A DNA stretch of 64,000 nucleotides from JBCCQH01 sp039024435. GTDB lineage: Bacteria; Bacteroidota; Bacteroidia; J057; JADKCL01. The notes below the pieces were generated by a model, which saw only the letters and a program-made list of their open reading frames with translations, was not told the DNA's origin and searched no databases. Each line of letters starts with the position of its first letter. The stretch's first letter is position 1. A program made the position numbers and the translations under genes. The DNA lies in assembly GCA_039024435.1 (NCBI GenBank), contig JBCCQH010000019.1:1-64000 (forward strand), written 5' to 3'. Positions 8,705 through 18,629 of the stretch are shown here, one piece after another.

Positions 8705-8712
8705 TAGATTTG
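8705..8712 (+). promoter_or_regulatory. Candidate Bacteroidota -7 box (TAGATTTG)
   Basis: TAGATTTG matches the TAnnTTTG consensus of the Bacteroidota primary sigma factor. A weak -33 element (TTTCG, about 8682-8686) lies about 19 bases upstream. It would give a leader of about 125 nt for the gene starting at 8846. Confidence 0.35.
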
Positions 8713-8845
8713 ACCATTGTCAACAATCTATTCACTAAGAACAAAATCATAGCCATTTCGTCAAATCAGGCGGTTTTAAACTATGTTCCTGCTCTTTGGG
8801 ACCGCTGACCACTAATTTTCTCATTTTTCAAACAGCAATTACTTC

Positions 8846-10183
8846 ATGCGAAAAGTTTATCAATTTTTTGCCGTGCTCTTGTTGGGCAGTCTATCGGCTG
8901 CCAGTTCCTTTGCTCAGTGCAATCCTTCCTTCAGTACACCGACGGTAGAAATCGGAAGTGCCTGCCTCCAAAGCCCGGGTACGGTCACAGTTCCGGTGAC
9001 GACCTTCAATTGGGGAGCGACCCATGCCTGGGAAATCACTTTGTGTGCGCTACTTCCTCCTGGGGCTTCTATCACGGCGGTAAACAGCCAGCTCGGCGGG
9101 CAAACCATCAATTACGATCCTTCTACCGGAGAGATCAGCATTTCTTACGGAGACCCCGGCGGCTGTGGGAACCTTCCCCTGTTTTTCTCGTCGCTGGCGG
9201 ACATCGAGATCACCTTTTCCGGTAAGACGTCTCCCGGCACCTGCGTGCTGATCGACGCTTGCAAACCTTCGGTGATTTACAAGTGTGGTGGAAGTGGTGA
9301 AATCCAGTTCGTGAGTTCGTTTCAGGTCGCCGGCTGCGCGGGCGAAATCTGCCTGGGTTCTGGGGTCAGCTCGGTTTCGGTCTCCGGAACGGTGCGCAAC
9401 GCCCAGAACGTCCCGATTGAAGACGCGGAGGTTTACAATTCCCTGACCAGTGGATTTGTCCTGACCGATGCCAATGGCGATTACACCCTCAGCAATCTTC
9501 CGGTTGCTTGTGAGGCCACGGTCGACATCTGGCTGAACAAAGATGATTCTCCGGATGGCCTGAATACCTTGGACCGGGATCTGATCGTCCAGTATATCCT
9601 CGGTCCGGTTACGCTGAACTGCGAGCAGATGCTCGGCGCGGACGTCAATGGCAGTGGCATGATCACCTCCTTTGATGTCATCGGGTTGACCAATTACTTG
9701 AATGGCAGTTCAACCAACAATGGCTTTGCCGGCGATTGGCGGTTTTACCCGCAGTTCTACCCAATCGTATGCGATCCGGTAAACAACAGTGTGACCAGCC
9801 CGCCGAACAAGCAGACCGTTTCGATCAACGGCTCCTCGGTCAGCGGGGTGAATTTCACCGGAATCAAGTACGGGGACGTCACTCTGAATGCCTTTAGCAA
9901 AGCCGAACAATTCTCGAGCTTGGACCAGGAATTGGACTTGAAAGTGCTTCCGAATCCGTTCAGTACGCACACCAGCATTCAGTTTGAACTGAGCGAAACG
10001 TCTCAGATCGAGCTTCAGGTGTTTGACCTGACGGGCCGGCAACTGACGGCCCGGCAAGTCACGCTGGACCGCGGCGCCCAAGAGATCAACCTGGAAGCGA
10101 ATGACTGGCCGGCCGGCATGTTGATCTACGATCTGCAGGTCAACGGCATCCGCCACACCGGGCGCATGATGCACCTGGACTGA
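8846..10183 (+). CDS. Secreted cohesin-like/dockerin-like protein with T9SS sorting domain
   Basis: Protein of 445 residues. The signal peptide ends at SAASSFAQ. Residues about 25-150 form a Cys-containing beta domain resembling cohesin. Residues about 170-225 resemble a carboxypeptidase-regulatory-like fold (VSGTVRNAQNVPIEDAEV, TDANGDYTLSNLP). Residues about 230-285 carry two dockerin-like calcium loops (DDSPDGLNTLDRDLIVQYI and ADVNGSGMITSFDVIGLTNY). The C-terminus is a T9SS type A domain (VLPNPFSTHTSIQFEL, VFDLTGRQL). A cohesin-like and a dockerin-like module in one exported chain suggests calcium-dependent assembly on the cell surface, but this is inferred. No catalytic domain is visible. 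Confidence 0.75.
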   Translation: MRKVYQFFAVLLLGSLSAASSFAQCNPSFSTPTVEIGSACLQSPGTVTVPVTTFNWGATHAWEITLCALLPPGASITAVNSQLGGQTINYDPSTGEISISYGDPGGCGNLPLFFSSLADIEITFSGKTSPGTCVLIDACKPSVIYKCGGSGEIQFVSSFQVAGCAGEICLGSGVSSVSVSGTVRNAQNVPIEDAEVYNSLTSGFVLTDANGDYTLSNLPVACEATVDIWLNKDDSPDGLNTLDRDLIVQYILGPVTLNCEQMLGADVNGSGMITSFDVIGLTNYLNGSSTNNGFAGDWRFYPQFYPIVCDPVNNSVTSPPNKQTVSINGSSVSGVNFTGIKYGDVTLNAFSKAEQFSSLDQELDLKVLPNPFSTHTSIQFELSETSQIELQVFDLTGRQLTARQVTLDRGAQEINLEANDWPAGMLIYDLQVNGIRHTGRMMHLD

Positions 10184-10840
10184 TCTAGAAAATATCGTCA
10201 ACAGAAAAGCTGGTGTTGCCTCGCGTAGCACCGGCTTTTTGCTTATGATCGCCGCTTTTTCCCGGCGTTCGCCGACCCAGCAAATCCCGTTTTCTGTCTC
10301 GGCAACGAATAAAATTTATATTTTCCCAAGGGCAAATCCGTGATGAATCCAGGCGCACAGTTGCCCCAATTGCATCGCCTCCTTCCCCATTGGTGCCGGA
10401 CGGCGTCCAATCGGTCTCCCCGCCGCCCCGCGTGCGGATTTTCCCCATTTGCCCGCCCCACAAATTGCCCACAACCGGCCAATCACGTAGGCCCGAACCG
10501 GTACGTCATTTCGGTTGCCCATCGGCTTTGTGCCCCCGGAAATTGTAGTGCGAAGCACTTTACAATGCGGTGAAATTGCCCTAAATTCAAGTTCTAGCAA
10601 CACCGAACCTAAGAAAACAATCTATTCAAACATCTTGGCTTGCGCCGGCCGATGGGTCATTCTCCCGGGGAATGACCGCGTGGCCGGCACTGAATCTGAC
10701 CGTAGCGACGGACCAGGCCGGATATACTTGCCCTGGCCAAAGAACAACCACCGTTGACCCGTCGAAAGCAACTTCAGCCCCACCGCATGGCCGATTGGCC
10801 CTGCGGCATTTACCTGAATTATCTATCAAAATCTGCACTT
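10184..10840. other. Non-coding stretch between the dockerin gene and the M64-like operon
   Basis: Apart from a terminator hairpin at its start, I find no convincing gene. Short open frames on both strands show no protein-like composition and no recognisable motif. The promoter of the downstream two-gene operon must lie here, but I see no clear TAnnTTTG box close to 10841. Confidence 0.5.
10207..10240 (+). terminator. Rho-independent terminator
   Basis: AAGCTGGTG (10207-10215) pairs with CACCGGCTT (10229-10237) with one G-T pair and is followed by Ts. It lies 24 bases after the stop of the cohesin/dockerin gene. Confidence 0.7.
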
Positions 10841-13480
10841 ATGGCAACATCGATAAAGATTATGGGGCCGAGTTACAAGGATGCCCACCCTTGGACCACC
10901 AAGGGCATCCACTTCATCTCGGAAGGATACAATTCTCGTGCGTCTTTCCTGGCGGATGCGAAGAAAGTGATTGCGGCCCTGCAGGAGATCGAACCCTTTA
11001 ACCTGACTCGGATCAACAAATACTGGATGTCTGCTTTTGCCCATTATGTCCCGGTTGGCGCTCAGGGTGGGGCCGACGCCGGGATCCACACCGGGACCTC
11101 CGGACCGAGTCCGGGCTCCACCGCATTGGATTTCTGGTTCAATATCAGCACCAGCACCCTGATGCTCAACCAAAGTAAGATTGACACGGTCATCAGCACC
11201 TTGGAGATCCGGGAAGCGGACGGCACCGCCCTCAACCTCAAAGACAACTTTCTCGGAGGAACTGGCTCTCCCAACTCGCTCGGCGTCGACTGGAACAGTG
11301 TGTTCTTCATTCTGATTCCGGAAAATACCTCGCTTCCGAGTAGTCAACGGAACCGCATCGAGGCGGAAGTGCGGCCCATCAATCGGGAAGATCCCTACAT
11401 TGTCGCCAGCTCCATGAACGGTGAGACGGCGCAAGTCCTGGCCCGGGCTTTGTGTCTGACTGCGGGTTTGGTCGACGAGTTTGAAGGCCCCGATGTCATC
11501 CCCGCCAATCCGGAGATCAAGTACATCAACGACATGGTCCCCAATGTTCTGCTCACGTCCACAATTCCTTCCGGGGTGCCGGGTCCGGACTTCAAGTGGT
11601 ACAACTACATGACTCCCGCGGAGCAAGCGTCCCCCTTGGTGGTGATTCCGCATCCAAATCCGGGAAATCCCAATTTGGTGCTGGAAAGCAAGCCAGTGAA
11701 TACCCTCAATTTTGATCTGCATATGGGCGCGGCCAATTCCGTCAACAACGCCTTGCGGGTGGGGGCCGATAGCTTGCTGCGCCGGCGAATCGGCGAATCC
11801 AGCTTGCCGGTTAAGGACCATCCGATTGAAGTCGGACCGGTCAGTAACATCGCCCTGCGCTCTCAGATTACGGGGCTTTTTACTGCGCAGGACAAGGTGA
11901 GGAAATACCACGATCAAGCCACCAAATACGATCAGAGCAGTTGGAGCCAATGGGAGAAAACCGCGGACAAGACCCAGATCCTCAACAAGGCATCGGAAGA
12001 CTGTGATGTAACCCTTTCCGATCTTGGTCCCAACAGCGATCCTTATTGGACCTACAAAGCGACCGCCAATGGAACCGACGGATTCTACCTGGAGGACATC
12101 ATTGTCAAGTGGACGAAGTTTAACAATCTCTACGAGCAAAAAGTGCTCAAGAAACTGGAGTTCATTGATCTTTCGATACACTGGGACGATCTGAGTGTCA
12201 CGACGATTGACCTTGGTCAGGACCTCAATGACATTGGAAATGGAATGGTCTACGGGAAGCTGGACAGTGGAGAAACCGATTCCAACTGGGGCTTCCAGCG
12301 GGGTATCAAGCTGGTTATCGTTCGTACGATTACTTCGAATGGTACGACCAGTGGAGACCCGCTTTGGAAATATACGCTGGAGATTTCGGTGTGCTTCCGC
12401 GACGTGTTCAACGATTTTGAACCGGGAGGGGCGCTGAATGCGATGAAACTCTTTCCGGAAATCAGCTTTGCCTGGGAACCGATTCAAAACTGGCCCCACA
12501 AAGTGACCCATTTTTATGGTGATGTAAAGCTCACCGCCAATCCCTCTTCGCCCCACCACAATCCCAACCATAGCTACTTCAGCTTTTTCACCGACTCCGA
12601 CAATCCCTTCCCGAAAAATGCATCGGCACCACAGCGTCCAGACATCGTACCCGTGGAGCCGGGAGCAAGCTTACTGATCGTCGCCAACAATATTGTCAAG
12701 CTGTATTATCCCACTTGGTCCTATTTGTTCGATTACGTGGACACCAACATCGATACCGCAACCGAGCAACTCATGGTTTACGGCAGTGGATCCGCCTTTC
12801 CTCCCCCCAACCGCATCCGTTACATGGATTATCCGGGTGGATACCCCAACAGTGGGGATGTCTGGACCATCAGCAAGTCGCCCCGACAAGGCGCTTACGA
12901 CAACATCCACACGCACGGGGACATGGGAATGCACCAACCTCCCAATGCCTCGGTGCCCCGGATCATGGCCCCATTTTGCCTCCAATACTGCGTCCACATG
13001 CATTGGCGGTGGGGGGTAGAAGCGGCGACCCTCGCCAAATTGCCCTTTGGGCCGGATGAAAAGGACTTCTTTGGTTGGTCCGCTGAGGAATCCTTGGCAG
13101 TTAAAGGTGCACCGATGATTCCCCTCAATCAGGAATTGAGAATCAAAGTTGAGGACACCAGTTATGGGACCAGCATCAGTCCCGACAAAGACAAAGTGAT
13201 CCACTACAAAATCGATGTCGATCACCCGGAACCACAGATGCGCCACGTCATCTTTGAAAATGGCTTCAGCATCGCTTATGAGGAACACTCGAACATCGAG
13301 AATATCTTAGGATTGTTCCAGTTCAATCTTTCCGGAAGTCAGTCGTTCTCCGTCCACCACCGGATGATGCGGTTGTACGACAAGATTCGCTTTTTGCGGG
13401 CCCCCGGAAATACCGATTTCATGCAGCAATCGCAGACCCAATCTTCAATCGAAGAATCGTTTGACTTTGAATCCTTCTAA
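10841..13480 (+). CDS. Large protein with inactive M64-peptidase-like region and His/Cys-rich C-terminal domain
   Basis: Protein of 879 residues from ATG 10841; the longer frame from 10754 adds 29 implausible residues. It has no signal peptide. The N-terminal 220 residues follow the M64 (IgA peptidase-like) plan: a GYNSRASFLADAKKVIAAL helix, an IEPFNLTRINKYWMSAF strand, a GA-rich loop, VFFILIPEN, then VLARALCLTAGLVDEFEGPD at residues 199-218. In active M64 enzymes the last block is HEFGHxxAGLADEYEG-like. Here the His, Glu and His zinc ligands are replaced, while AGL-x-DE-[FY]-E is kept. A beta-rich middle follows. The C-terminal part has HTHGDMGMH (690-698) and CLQYCVHMHWRWG (713-725), a possible metal site. 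The DUF6603-like gene starts 12 bases later. The family assignment rests on motif reading only. Confidence 0.65.
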   Translation: MATSIKIMGPSYKDAHPWTTKGIHFISEGYNSRASFLADAKKVIAALQEIEPFNLTRINKYWMSAFAHYVPVGAQGGADAGIHTGTSGPSPGSTALDFWFNISTSTLMLNQSKIDTVISTLEIREADGTALNLKDNFLGGTGSPNSLGVDWNSVFFILIPENTSLPSSQRNRIEAEVRPINREDPYIVASSMNGETAQVLARALCLTAGLVDEFEGPDVIPANPEIKYINDMVPNVLLTSTIPSGVPGPDFKWYNYMTPAEQASPLVVIPHPNPGNPNLVLESKPVNTLNFDLHMGAANSVNNALRVGADSLLRRRIGESSLPVKDHPIEVGPVSNIALRSQITGLFTAQDKVRKYHDQATKYDQSSWSQWEKTADKTQILNKASEDCDVTLSDLGPNSDPYWTYKATANGTDGFYLEDIIVKWTKFNNLYEQKVLKKLEFIDLSIHWDDLSVTTIDLGQDLNDIGNGMVYGKLDSGETDSNWGFQRGIKLVIVRTITSNGTTSGDPLWKYTLEISVCFRDVFNDFEPGGALNAMKLFPEISFAWEPIQNWPHKVTHFYGDVKLTANPSSPHHNPNHSYFSFFTDSDNPFPKNASAPQRPDIVPVEPGASLLIVANNIVKLYYPTWSYLFDYVDTNIDTATEQLMVYGSGSAFPPPNRIRYMDYPGGYPNSGDVWTISKSPRQGAYDNIHTHGDMGMHQPPNASVPRIMAPFCLQYCVHMHWRWGVEAATLAKLPFGPDEKDFFGWSAEESLAVKGAPMIPLNQELRIKVEDTSYGTSISPDKDKVIHYKIDVDHPEPQMRHVIFENGFSIAYEEHSNIENILGLFQFNLSGSQSFSVHHRMMRLYDKIRFLRAPGNTDFMQQSQTQSSIEESFDFESF

Positions 13481-13491
13481 ATCATAATCCT

Positions 13492-16400
13492 ATGTCCTTT
13501 TTCGCAAATGTAATGGCCGAAATCCGCGTGGTATTCCAGCGGATCGAGGACCATTTTGAAGATGTCAATGAAGTAGAAAACCTCTTGCTTGAACTGGGCT
13601 GGATTTCCTCCCTTGATTTGGGTCTGATCGTCAACTTGAAAAACGAGATGGACCTGCAGGCCACGATTGACAGCCTGAGCACACTCGTGGCGCAGATCAA
13701 GCAGAAGGATGGCGATGTGGTTGCGCTGGCCGAATCGGCGGCGGTGGTCGCAAAAAGCCTCTACGATAAAATTGCCCTGTTCACCGCCCCTTCCGGTGGA
13801 CCACTATCGAGCACTGCCCCCTTCTCTACCGGTGCCTTCTGGTCGGCCATGGCCGATGACCTCATCGATTACCTCCTGGTGGAATACCTGAAGGACCGCA
13901 AGCCCATTCTCTACGCCACGCTGTTCCTGCCCGGTATCATTACCGAGGATGAAGTGAACCCCACCGGTCCCAATCGGGTGGCCTACACCAAGCGGCAGAT
14001 CCACTGGGACCGCCTCATCAAGCTGGTCACCCAGCCCGGACAGTTGTTCAAGGAGGTGTACCACTGGGACGATGCCCCCAATGCCCTGGACTACGACAAG
14101 GCGCTCAAAAACGTCACCAAACTGCTCAATGCGCTGAAAATCCCCGCCGCCCTGTCCACGCCCTACGACAACCTCGCCGCGGACTACTACTCGGATACGA
14201 ATCTGGTGGCCCAGCGCATCCGCTCCTTGAAACTGCCTTTTTTCAAGGGGGTCCGCTACACCAAGCCGCGGTCCTTCGCGGAGTTGGGCCTGGAAATCAT
14301 GCCGGTGCCCGATACCCCGGGGAGCGGGGCTGCGCCCACTGGCTTTCTGATGACCCCCATCGTCCGGGGGGGCGCCAGTACCGAAATTTCCATCGGGAAG
14401 AATTTCCTCCTCGAACTTTCCGGAGGAATGGATGCGACCGGAACCATCAAGGCCATCGTCCGGCCCAACGCTGCCAGCCTCACCACCAACCTCACCGCGA
14501 CCGTCATCACCGCGATGGCCAAGATTCGCCAGGCCAATAACGAGCCCCTCTACCTCATTGGTTCGAAAGGCGAATCCAATCTCAGCATCACCAACTTTGA
14601 GATTTCGATCGAGGTCAAAGGCACGATCAGCGACCCGGAAATCATCTTTTCCATCGGCTCGAATCCGGACAAGGAAGGCTCCGGCCTCAAGTTGCAGATC
14701 ATGCCCGGCGAGGGCGACGGCTTCCTACAGAAAGTCATGGGCGAAGATCCCATCGAGGTCAAAGCCCACGGGCAACTCACTTGGTCCTCAAAGACCGGAC
14801 TCGGCTTCAACGGCGGGATTGGGTTTGCGCTCAATCTCCCGCTCAACCTGAACCTCGGTCCCCTGACCTTCAAAGATCTGGTCATCAAGGGCTCCGCCGG
14901 CTCGGGCAAAAGCAAGCTGGATATGGGAGTGGGGGCGGTGCTGAAGCTCGGCCCCTTCACTGCGACCGTGCAGGAAATGGGGGCCAGCCTCAAGCTCAAC
15001 GAAAAGACGGCGGGCACTGACGCGGGGATTTTCGGCAACTTGGACCTGGAATGGGGATTCAAGCCCCCGACCGGAATCGGGCTGTCCCTGCAAAGCGACG
15101 CGATCAAAGGCGGCGGTTTCCTGTCCTTTGATTACGACAACCAGCAATACGTGGGGATGATCGAACTGTCCATCAAGGACAAAATTTCGGTCACCGCCAT
15201 CGGGCTGCTTACCACCAAACTCCCCAACGGGGAAAAGGGGTTCTCCCTGCTCCTGCTGATCACGGCGCAGTTCCCGCCGCTGCAATTGGGCTTTGGCTTT
15301 ACGCTGAATGGCGTCGGGGGCCTGATTGGGGTCAACCGGACCATGGTGCTCTCCGCCTTGCGGGACGGGGTGCAAGCCGGCAGCCTGGATAGCGTGCTCT
15401 TTCCCGAGGACGTCGTCGAAAACGCCAATCAGATCATCAACGATCTGCGGACCATCTTCCCGCCCCAGGACGACCACTACGCCTTCGGGCCCATGGGCAA
15501 AATCGGTTGGGGCACGCCGACCCTCATCGAGGTGGAAGCCGGTCTGCTGATCGAATTGCCCACCAAGCGCATCGCAATCCTGGGATTGGTCAGTGCCATC
15601 CTCCCGGACAAAAAAGCGGCACTGATCCGAATCCAGGTGGCCTTCTTGGGAACGATTGACTTTGAGCAGAAGTACATCACCTTCGATGCGCGCCTCTTTA
15701 ACTCGCGCTTGCTAAACTTCACCCTCGAAGGGGACATGATCCTCCGCATCAAGTGGGGCAGCAAATCAAACTTCGTCTTTTCGGTTGGGGGTTTCCACCC
15801 GGATTACACCCCGCCGCCCCTGGACATCCCCGCGATGCGCCGCTTGACGATCAACCTGATCAACCGGGACAAGCTCAAGCTGACTTGCAAAAGCTACCTC
15901 GCGCTGACTTCCAACACTGTGCAGTTCGGGGCGGAAGTGGACCTTTGGGCGGATGCCCCACTGAACTTCACCGTGAGCGGCAACGTGAGCTTCCATGCCC
16001 TGTTCCAGTTCTCCCCCTTCTACTTCAAGGTCTCGTTTGCCGCCAGCTTGGCAGTAAAATGGGGGAACAGGTCACTGGCCGCAGTTTACCTCTCCGCCAT
16101 GGTCGAAGGACCGAATCCCTGGAATGTACAAGGCCGGGCCCGGTTGAAGTTTGGCCCGTTCAAGGAAGAATTCCGGATCGATGAGACCTGGGGACCGCGG
16201 AAAAACACCACGCTGCCGAACATCGACGTCATGCCCCGCCTGAAGGAAGCCTTGGAGAACAAAGCCAACTGGCTGGCCGGCCCTACGGGAGCGCAGGACA
16301 AACTCGTCGTGCAGCGGAACCTCGACCACCTCGACCCAGCGGATCTGGTCGCCCACCCCGACTCGGTCATTTCCGTCAGCCAGAAGGTCGTGCCGTTGCG

Positions 16401-16986
16401 CACAACGATTTCGCAGTTTGGCAACCAAAAGCCCAAGGACTACACGCGCTTCGATGTGGAGCTGTACGACGAAAGCAACGCGCGTTTCGCCGTGGACTAC
16501 CTCAAGGAAGAATTTGCTCCGGCGAGTTTTTTCAGCTTGAACGAAGACCAAAAGCTGGCGCGGCCCAGCTTTGAGCAGTACGATGCCGGAATCAAGGGAC
16601 GTGGCACCGACGAATGGAACACCACGTTTTTCCGGGAACGGGAATTTGCCTACGAACAAGTCGTGATGGACAACCGCTACCTCCCGAGCTACACGGTGGG
16701 GCGGGTCATGCCCACCGGTTTGCAGTTCAATGGCTGGTTGCGCAATGGCTCGGTCGCCCGCTCCCGCCTGGGCTCGCGCCACAAAAAGATTTCTCCCCTG
16801 GCGCCCGGCAGCGTGTCGATGGCCGCACCCGAGTACGCCATCGTGAAGAATTCGAATTTGAGCATTTTTGAAGGCCGCAAGGCCGGTTCCATGGCCGAGG
16901 CCCAGGTCATGCTGCAAGAGCTGATCGCCGAGCGTCCGGAACTGACCTATCAACTCGAAGTCGTCAACGTGCTGGAAACCTTGTAA
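13492..16986 (+). CDS. DUF6603-type large beta-rich protein
   Basis: Protein of 1164 residues without signal peptide or clear membrane segment. Residues about 1-230 are helical. The rest is a long run of amphipathic beta strands with glycine-rich turns, as in a repetitive beta structure. The block about 590-800 (LGFGFTLNGVGGLIGVNRT, ALRDGVQAG, LFPEDVVENA, YAFGPMGKIGWGTPTLIEV, FSVGGFHPDYTPP, LALTSNTVQFGAEVDLWAD) matches what I remember as the signature of DUF6603. The C-terminal 250 residues are more polar and may be a separate module. The function of the family is unknown. It starts 12 bases after the stop of the M64-like gene, so the two are surely co-transcribed and may form one complex. 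Confidence 0.75.
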   Translation: MSFFANVMAEIRVVFQRIEDHFEDVNEVENLLLELGWISSLDLGLIVNLKNEMDLQATIDSLSTLVAQIKQKDGDVVALAESAAVVAKSLYDKIALFTAPSGGPLSSTAPFSTGAFWSAMADDLIDYLLVEYLKDRKPILYATLFLPGIITEDEVNPTGPNRVAYTKRQIHWDRLIKLVTQPGQLFKEVYHWDDAPNALDYDKALKNVTKLLNALKIPAALSTPYDNLAADYYSDTNLVAQRIRSLKLPFFKGVRYTKPRSFAELGLEIMPVPDTPGSGAAPTGFLMTPIVRGGASTEISIGKNFLLELSGGMDATGTIKAIVRPNAASLTTNLTATVITAMAKIRQANNEPLYLIGSKGESNLSITNFEISIEVKGTISDPEIIFSIGSNPDKEGSGLKLQIMPGEGDGFLQKVMGEDPIEVKAHGQLTWSSKTGLGFNGGIGFALNLPLNLNLGPLTFKDLVIKGSAGSGKSKLDMGVGAVLKLGPFTATVQEMGASLKLNEKTAGTDAGIFGNLDLEWGFKPPTGIGLSLQSDAIKGGGFLSFDYDNQQYVGMIELSIKDKISVTAIGLLTTKLPNGEKGFSLLLLITAQFPPLQLGFGFTLNGVGGLIGVNRTMVLSALRDGVQAGSLDSVLFPEDVVENANQIINDLRTIFPPQDDHYAFGPMGKIGWGTPTLIEVEAGLLIELPTKRIAILGLVSAILPDKKAALIRIQVAFLGTIDFEQKYITFDARLFNSRLLNFTLEGDMILRIKWGSKSNFVFSVGGFHPDYTPPPLDIPAMRRLTINLINRDKLKLTCKSYLALTSNTVQFGAEVDLWADAPLNFTVSGNVSFHALFQFSPFYFKVSFAASLAVKWGNRSLAAVYLSAMVEGPNPWNVQGRARLKFGPFKEEFRIDETWGPRKNTTLPNIDVMPRLKEALENKANWLAGPTGAQDKLVVQRNLDHLDPADLVAHPDSVISVSQKVVPLRTTISQFGNQKPKDYTRFDVELYDESNARFAVDYLKEEFAPASFFSLNEDQKLARPSFEQYDAGIKGRGTDEWNTTFFREREFAYEQVVMDNRYLPSYTVGRVMPTGLQFNGWLRNGSVARSRLGSRHKKISPLAPGSVSMAAPEYAIVKNSNLSIFEGRKAGSMAEAQVMLQELIAERPELTYQLEVVNVLETL

Positions 16987-17123
16987 AGAGCAACCGTGCG
17001 GTATATGGACCTTGCTGCACAGAGCGGCAAGCGGGGCGGTTCCCCAACCGACTGAACTTTACTATCGTGGTTCGGGTTGTGGGGACCGTCCTCGTTTTGT
17101 GCGGTGCTGTCGTTGGGGGATGG

Positions 17124-18629
17124 TCAATGCACCACCAAGCGCTTCCGCAGGCTTTTGCCGGCGCGGGTGACGACTTCGATCGCGTACCAGCCCGGCGCCA
17201 ATCCCGGATCCAATTCCTGATCGACGGCGGTTCCCACGGCCCGCAAATCCTGGGTGTGTACCCGGCGGCCGGCCGCATCGTAAATGTGCAGCGCCCGCGC
17301 CGCCTCGTGCAATTGCAGGTGAAAGGCGCCCGTGGTCGGTTGGGGATATAAGCGGAAACCACGCCCTTCCCAGGCGATCTCGACGGTATTGCTGTAGCTG
17401 ACCTGTCCGTTGTGGTCGGTCCGGCGAATGCGGTATTGGGTAAGGCCATCCGGCGGAAGCTGGTCGGTGAGTTGGCGCACGTGGGCAAATTCGGAGGCGG
17501 AAATTTCCCGCAGTACCGCAAAATCCCCCGTGTTTCCCGCACGTTCGAGGTGGGTGGCGGCAAAATCGGATGGTCCCAGGTGGATCCAGCCCAGTTGGAT
17601 GCCGGCTTCGACCACCTCGGCGACCAATTCGGTGTGGCCTGCCGGCAGGACGGTTCCGCAGACCTGGGCACTGCTGTTCGACAGCGAAAAGTCAAAGGTT
17701 CCGGTAAAGGTGCCCGCCGACCAGTTGTCCATCAGCAGGAGAAATTGCTGGCCACTGGTTACGGCGAAGGACACTTCAAAATTGTCTTCCTCGGTTGCAA
17801 TCGGGATGGAGGCGGCGAGGGCACTCATGCCGGTAGCTGCCGTGGGAGTGGCGGGAAAATCGTTCCAATTGCACCGCAGTGGAGCCGAATTTGCATTGTT
17901 GGCGGCCAAATCGGCGCAGATGGTCGGGGTGAGGGGAAACAGGGACCAGTCCATGTAGATGAAATTGAAGCCATCGTAATCGGGAAAGGTAAAGGCCCAT
18001 TCCAGATTGCCGTTGCCGGTGACTACGATCCGGGTCCAGATGGTGTTCAGTTCCCCCGACTGGAGACAGCCGTAGTTTGTGCCGCCGTTCCAGGGATTGG
18101 TCCAGGGCGAAGGCCCGGAAAACGGACCGTACTCGGGATTCTTGGGGGGATTCGGGGAGGTGGTGATCATGGCTCCGGCCCCCCACGGGGTGGCGTTGAG
18201 GGTAGAGTTGTCGCAGATGTCGAGTGGCGTGGCGCAAGTGTTGAAAGAAGCGGCTTTTTGCGGGGGCAAATGGGCTTCCCGACAGGCGCGAAACCGCTCC
18301 GCTGCACCCGGGCGGTTTGCCGGATTGTCGTCCCCGTAGAAACAAACCAGTTCAAGTCCGTGCCGTGCCAATAGGTCCGCGCACCAAGCTTGCGCAATCG
18401 GTGCCCCCGCGGAGTAGCGCAGCCAGACGTGCTGCCGGTAGGCCGAGATGCGGTGGCGTTCGTGGTTCGGGTGCATTCCCAGGGCTGCACTGAGCTGCCG
18501 GGTGATTTCCGGAGTTGATTCTCCGGCATACACAAATTCCAGGTGCTGGGCGCGGCCCCAAAATCCGACCAACAAAAAAGTCACGAGGGTCGCGGACCGA
18601 ATGGTCCTGAGGATATAGAGAGCATTCAC
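17124..18629 (-). CDS. Secreted protein with T9SS type A sorting domain (GTG start)
   Basis: Protein of 501 residues starting at GTG 18629, the only start that leaves a complete signal peptide (RSATLVTFLLVGFWGRAQ). Residues about 25-110 form a small alpha/beta domain. Residues about 130-330 form a Cys-containing beta-rich domain (CATPLDICDNSTLNATPWGAG, DNWSAGTFTGTFDFSLSNSS), like the jelly-roll or PPC-like exodomains found in gliding and adhesion proteins of the phylum. A fibronectin-like stretch follows, then a T9SS sorting domain (LYPQPTTGAFHL, YDAAGRRV, APGWYAIEV, RKRLVVH). The substrate or partner is unknown. Confidence 0.75.
   Translation of the reverse strand: MNALYILRTIRSATLVTFLLVGFWGRAQHLEFVYAGESTPEITRQLSAALGMHPNHERHRISAYRQHVWLRYSAGAPIAQAWCADLLARHGLELVCFYGDDNPANRPGAAERFRACREAHLPPQKAASFNTCATPLDICDNSTLNATPWGAGAMITTSPNPPKNPEYGPFSGPSPWTNPWNGGTNYGCLQSGELNTIWTRIVVTGNGNLEWAFTFPDYDGFNFIYMDWSLFPLTPTICADLAANNANSAPLRCNWNDFPATPTAATGMSALAASIPIATEEDNFEVSFAVTSGQQFLLLMDNWSAGTFTGTFDFSLSNSSAQVCGTVLPAGHTELVAEVVEAGIQLGWIHLGPSDFAATHLERAGNTGDFAVLREISASEFAHVRQLTDQLPPDGLTQYRIRRTDHNGQVSYSNTVEIAWEGRGFRLYPQPTTGAFHLQLHEAARALHIYDAAGRRVHTQDLRAVGTAVDQELDPGLAPGWYAIEVVTRAGKSLRKRLVVH

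Noticed and set aside
10841..11500. Active M64 peptidase
   Set aside because: The zinc-binding HExxH equivalent reads RALCL; without His and Glu the family chemistry is not possible.
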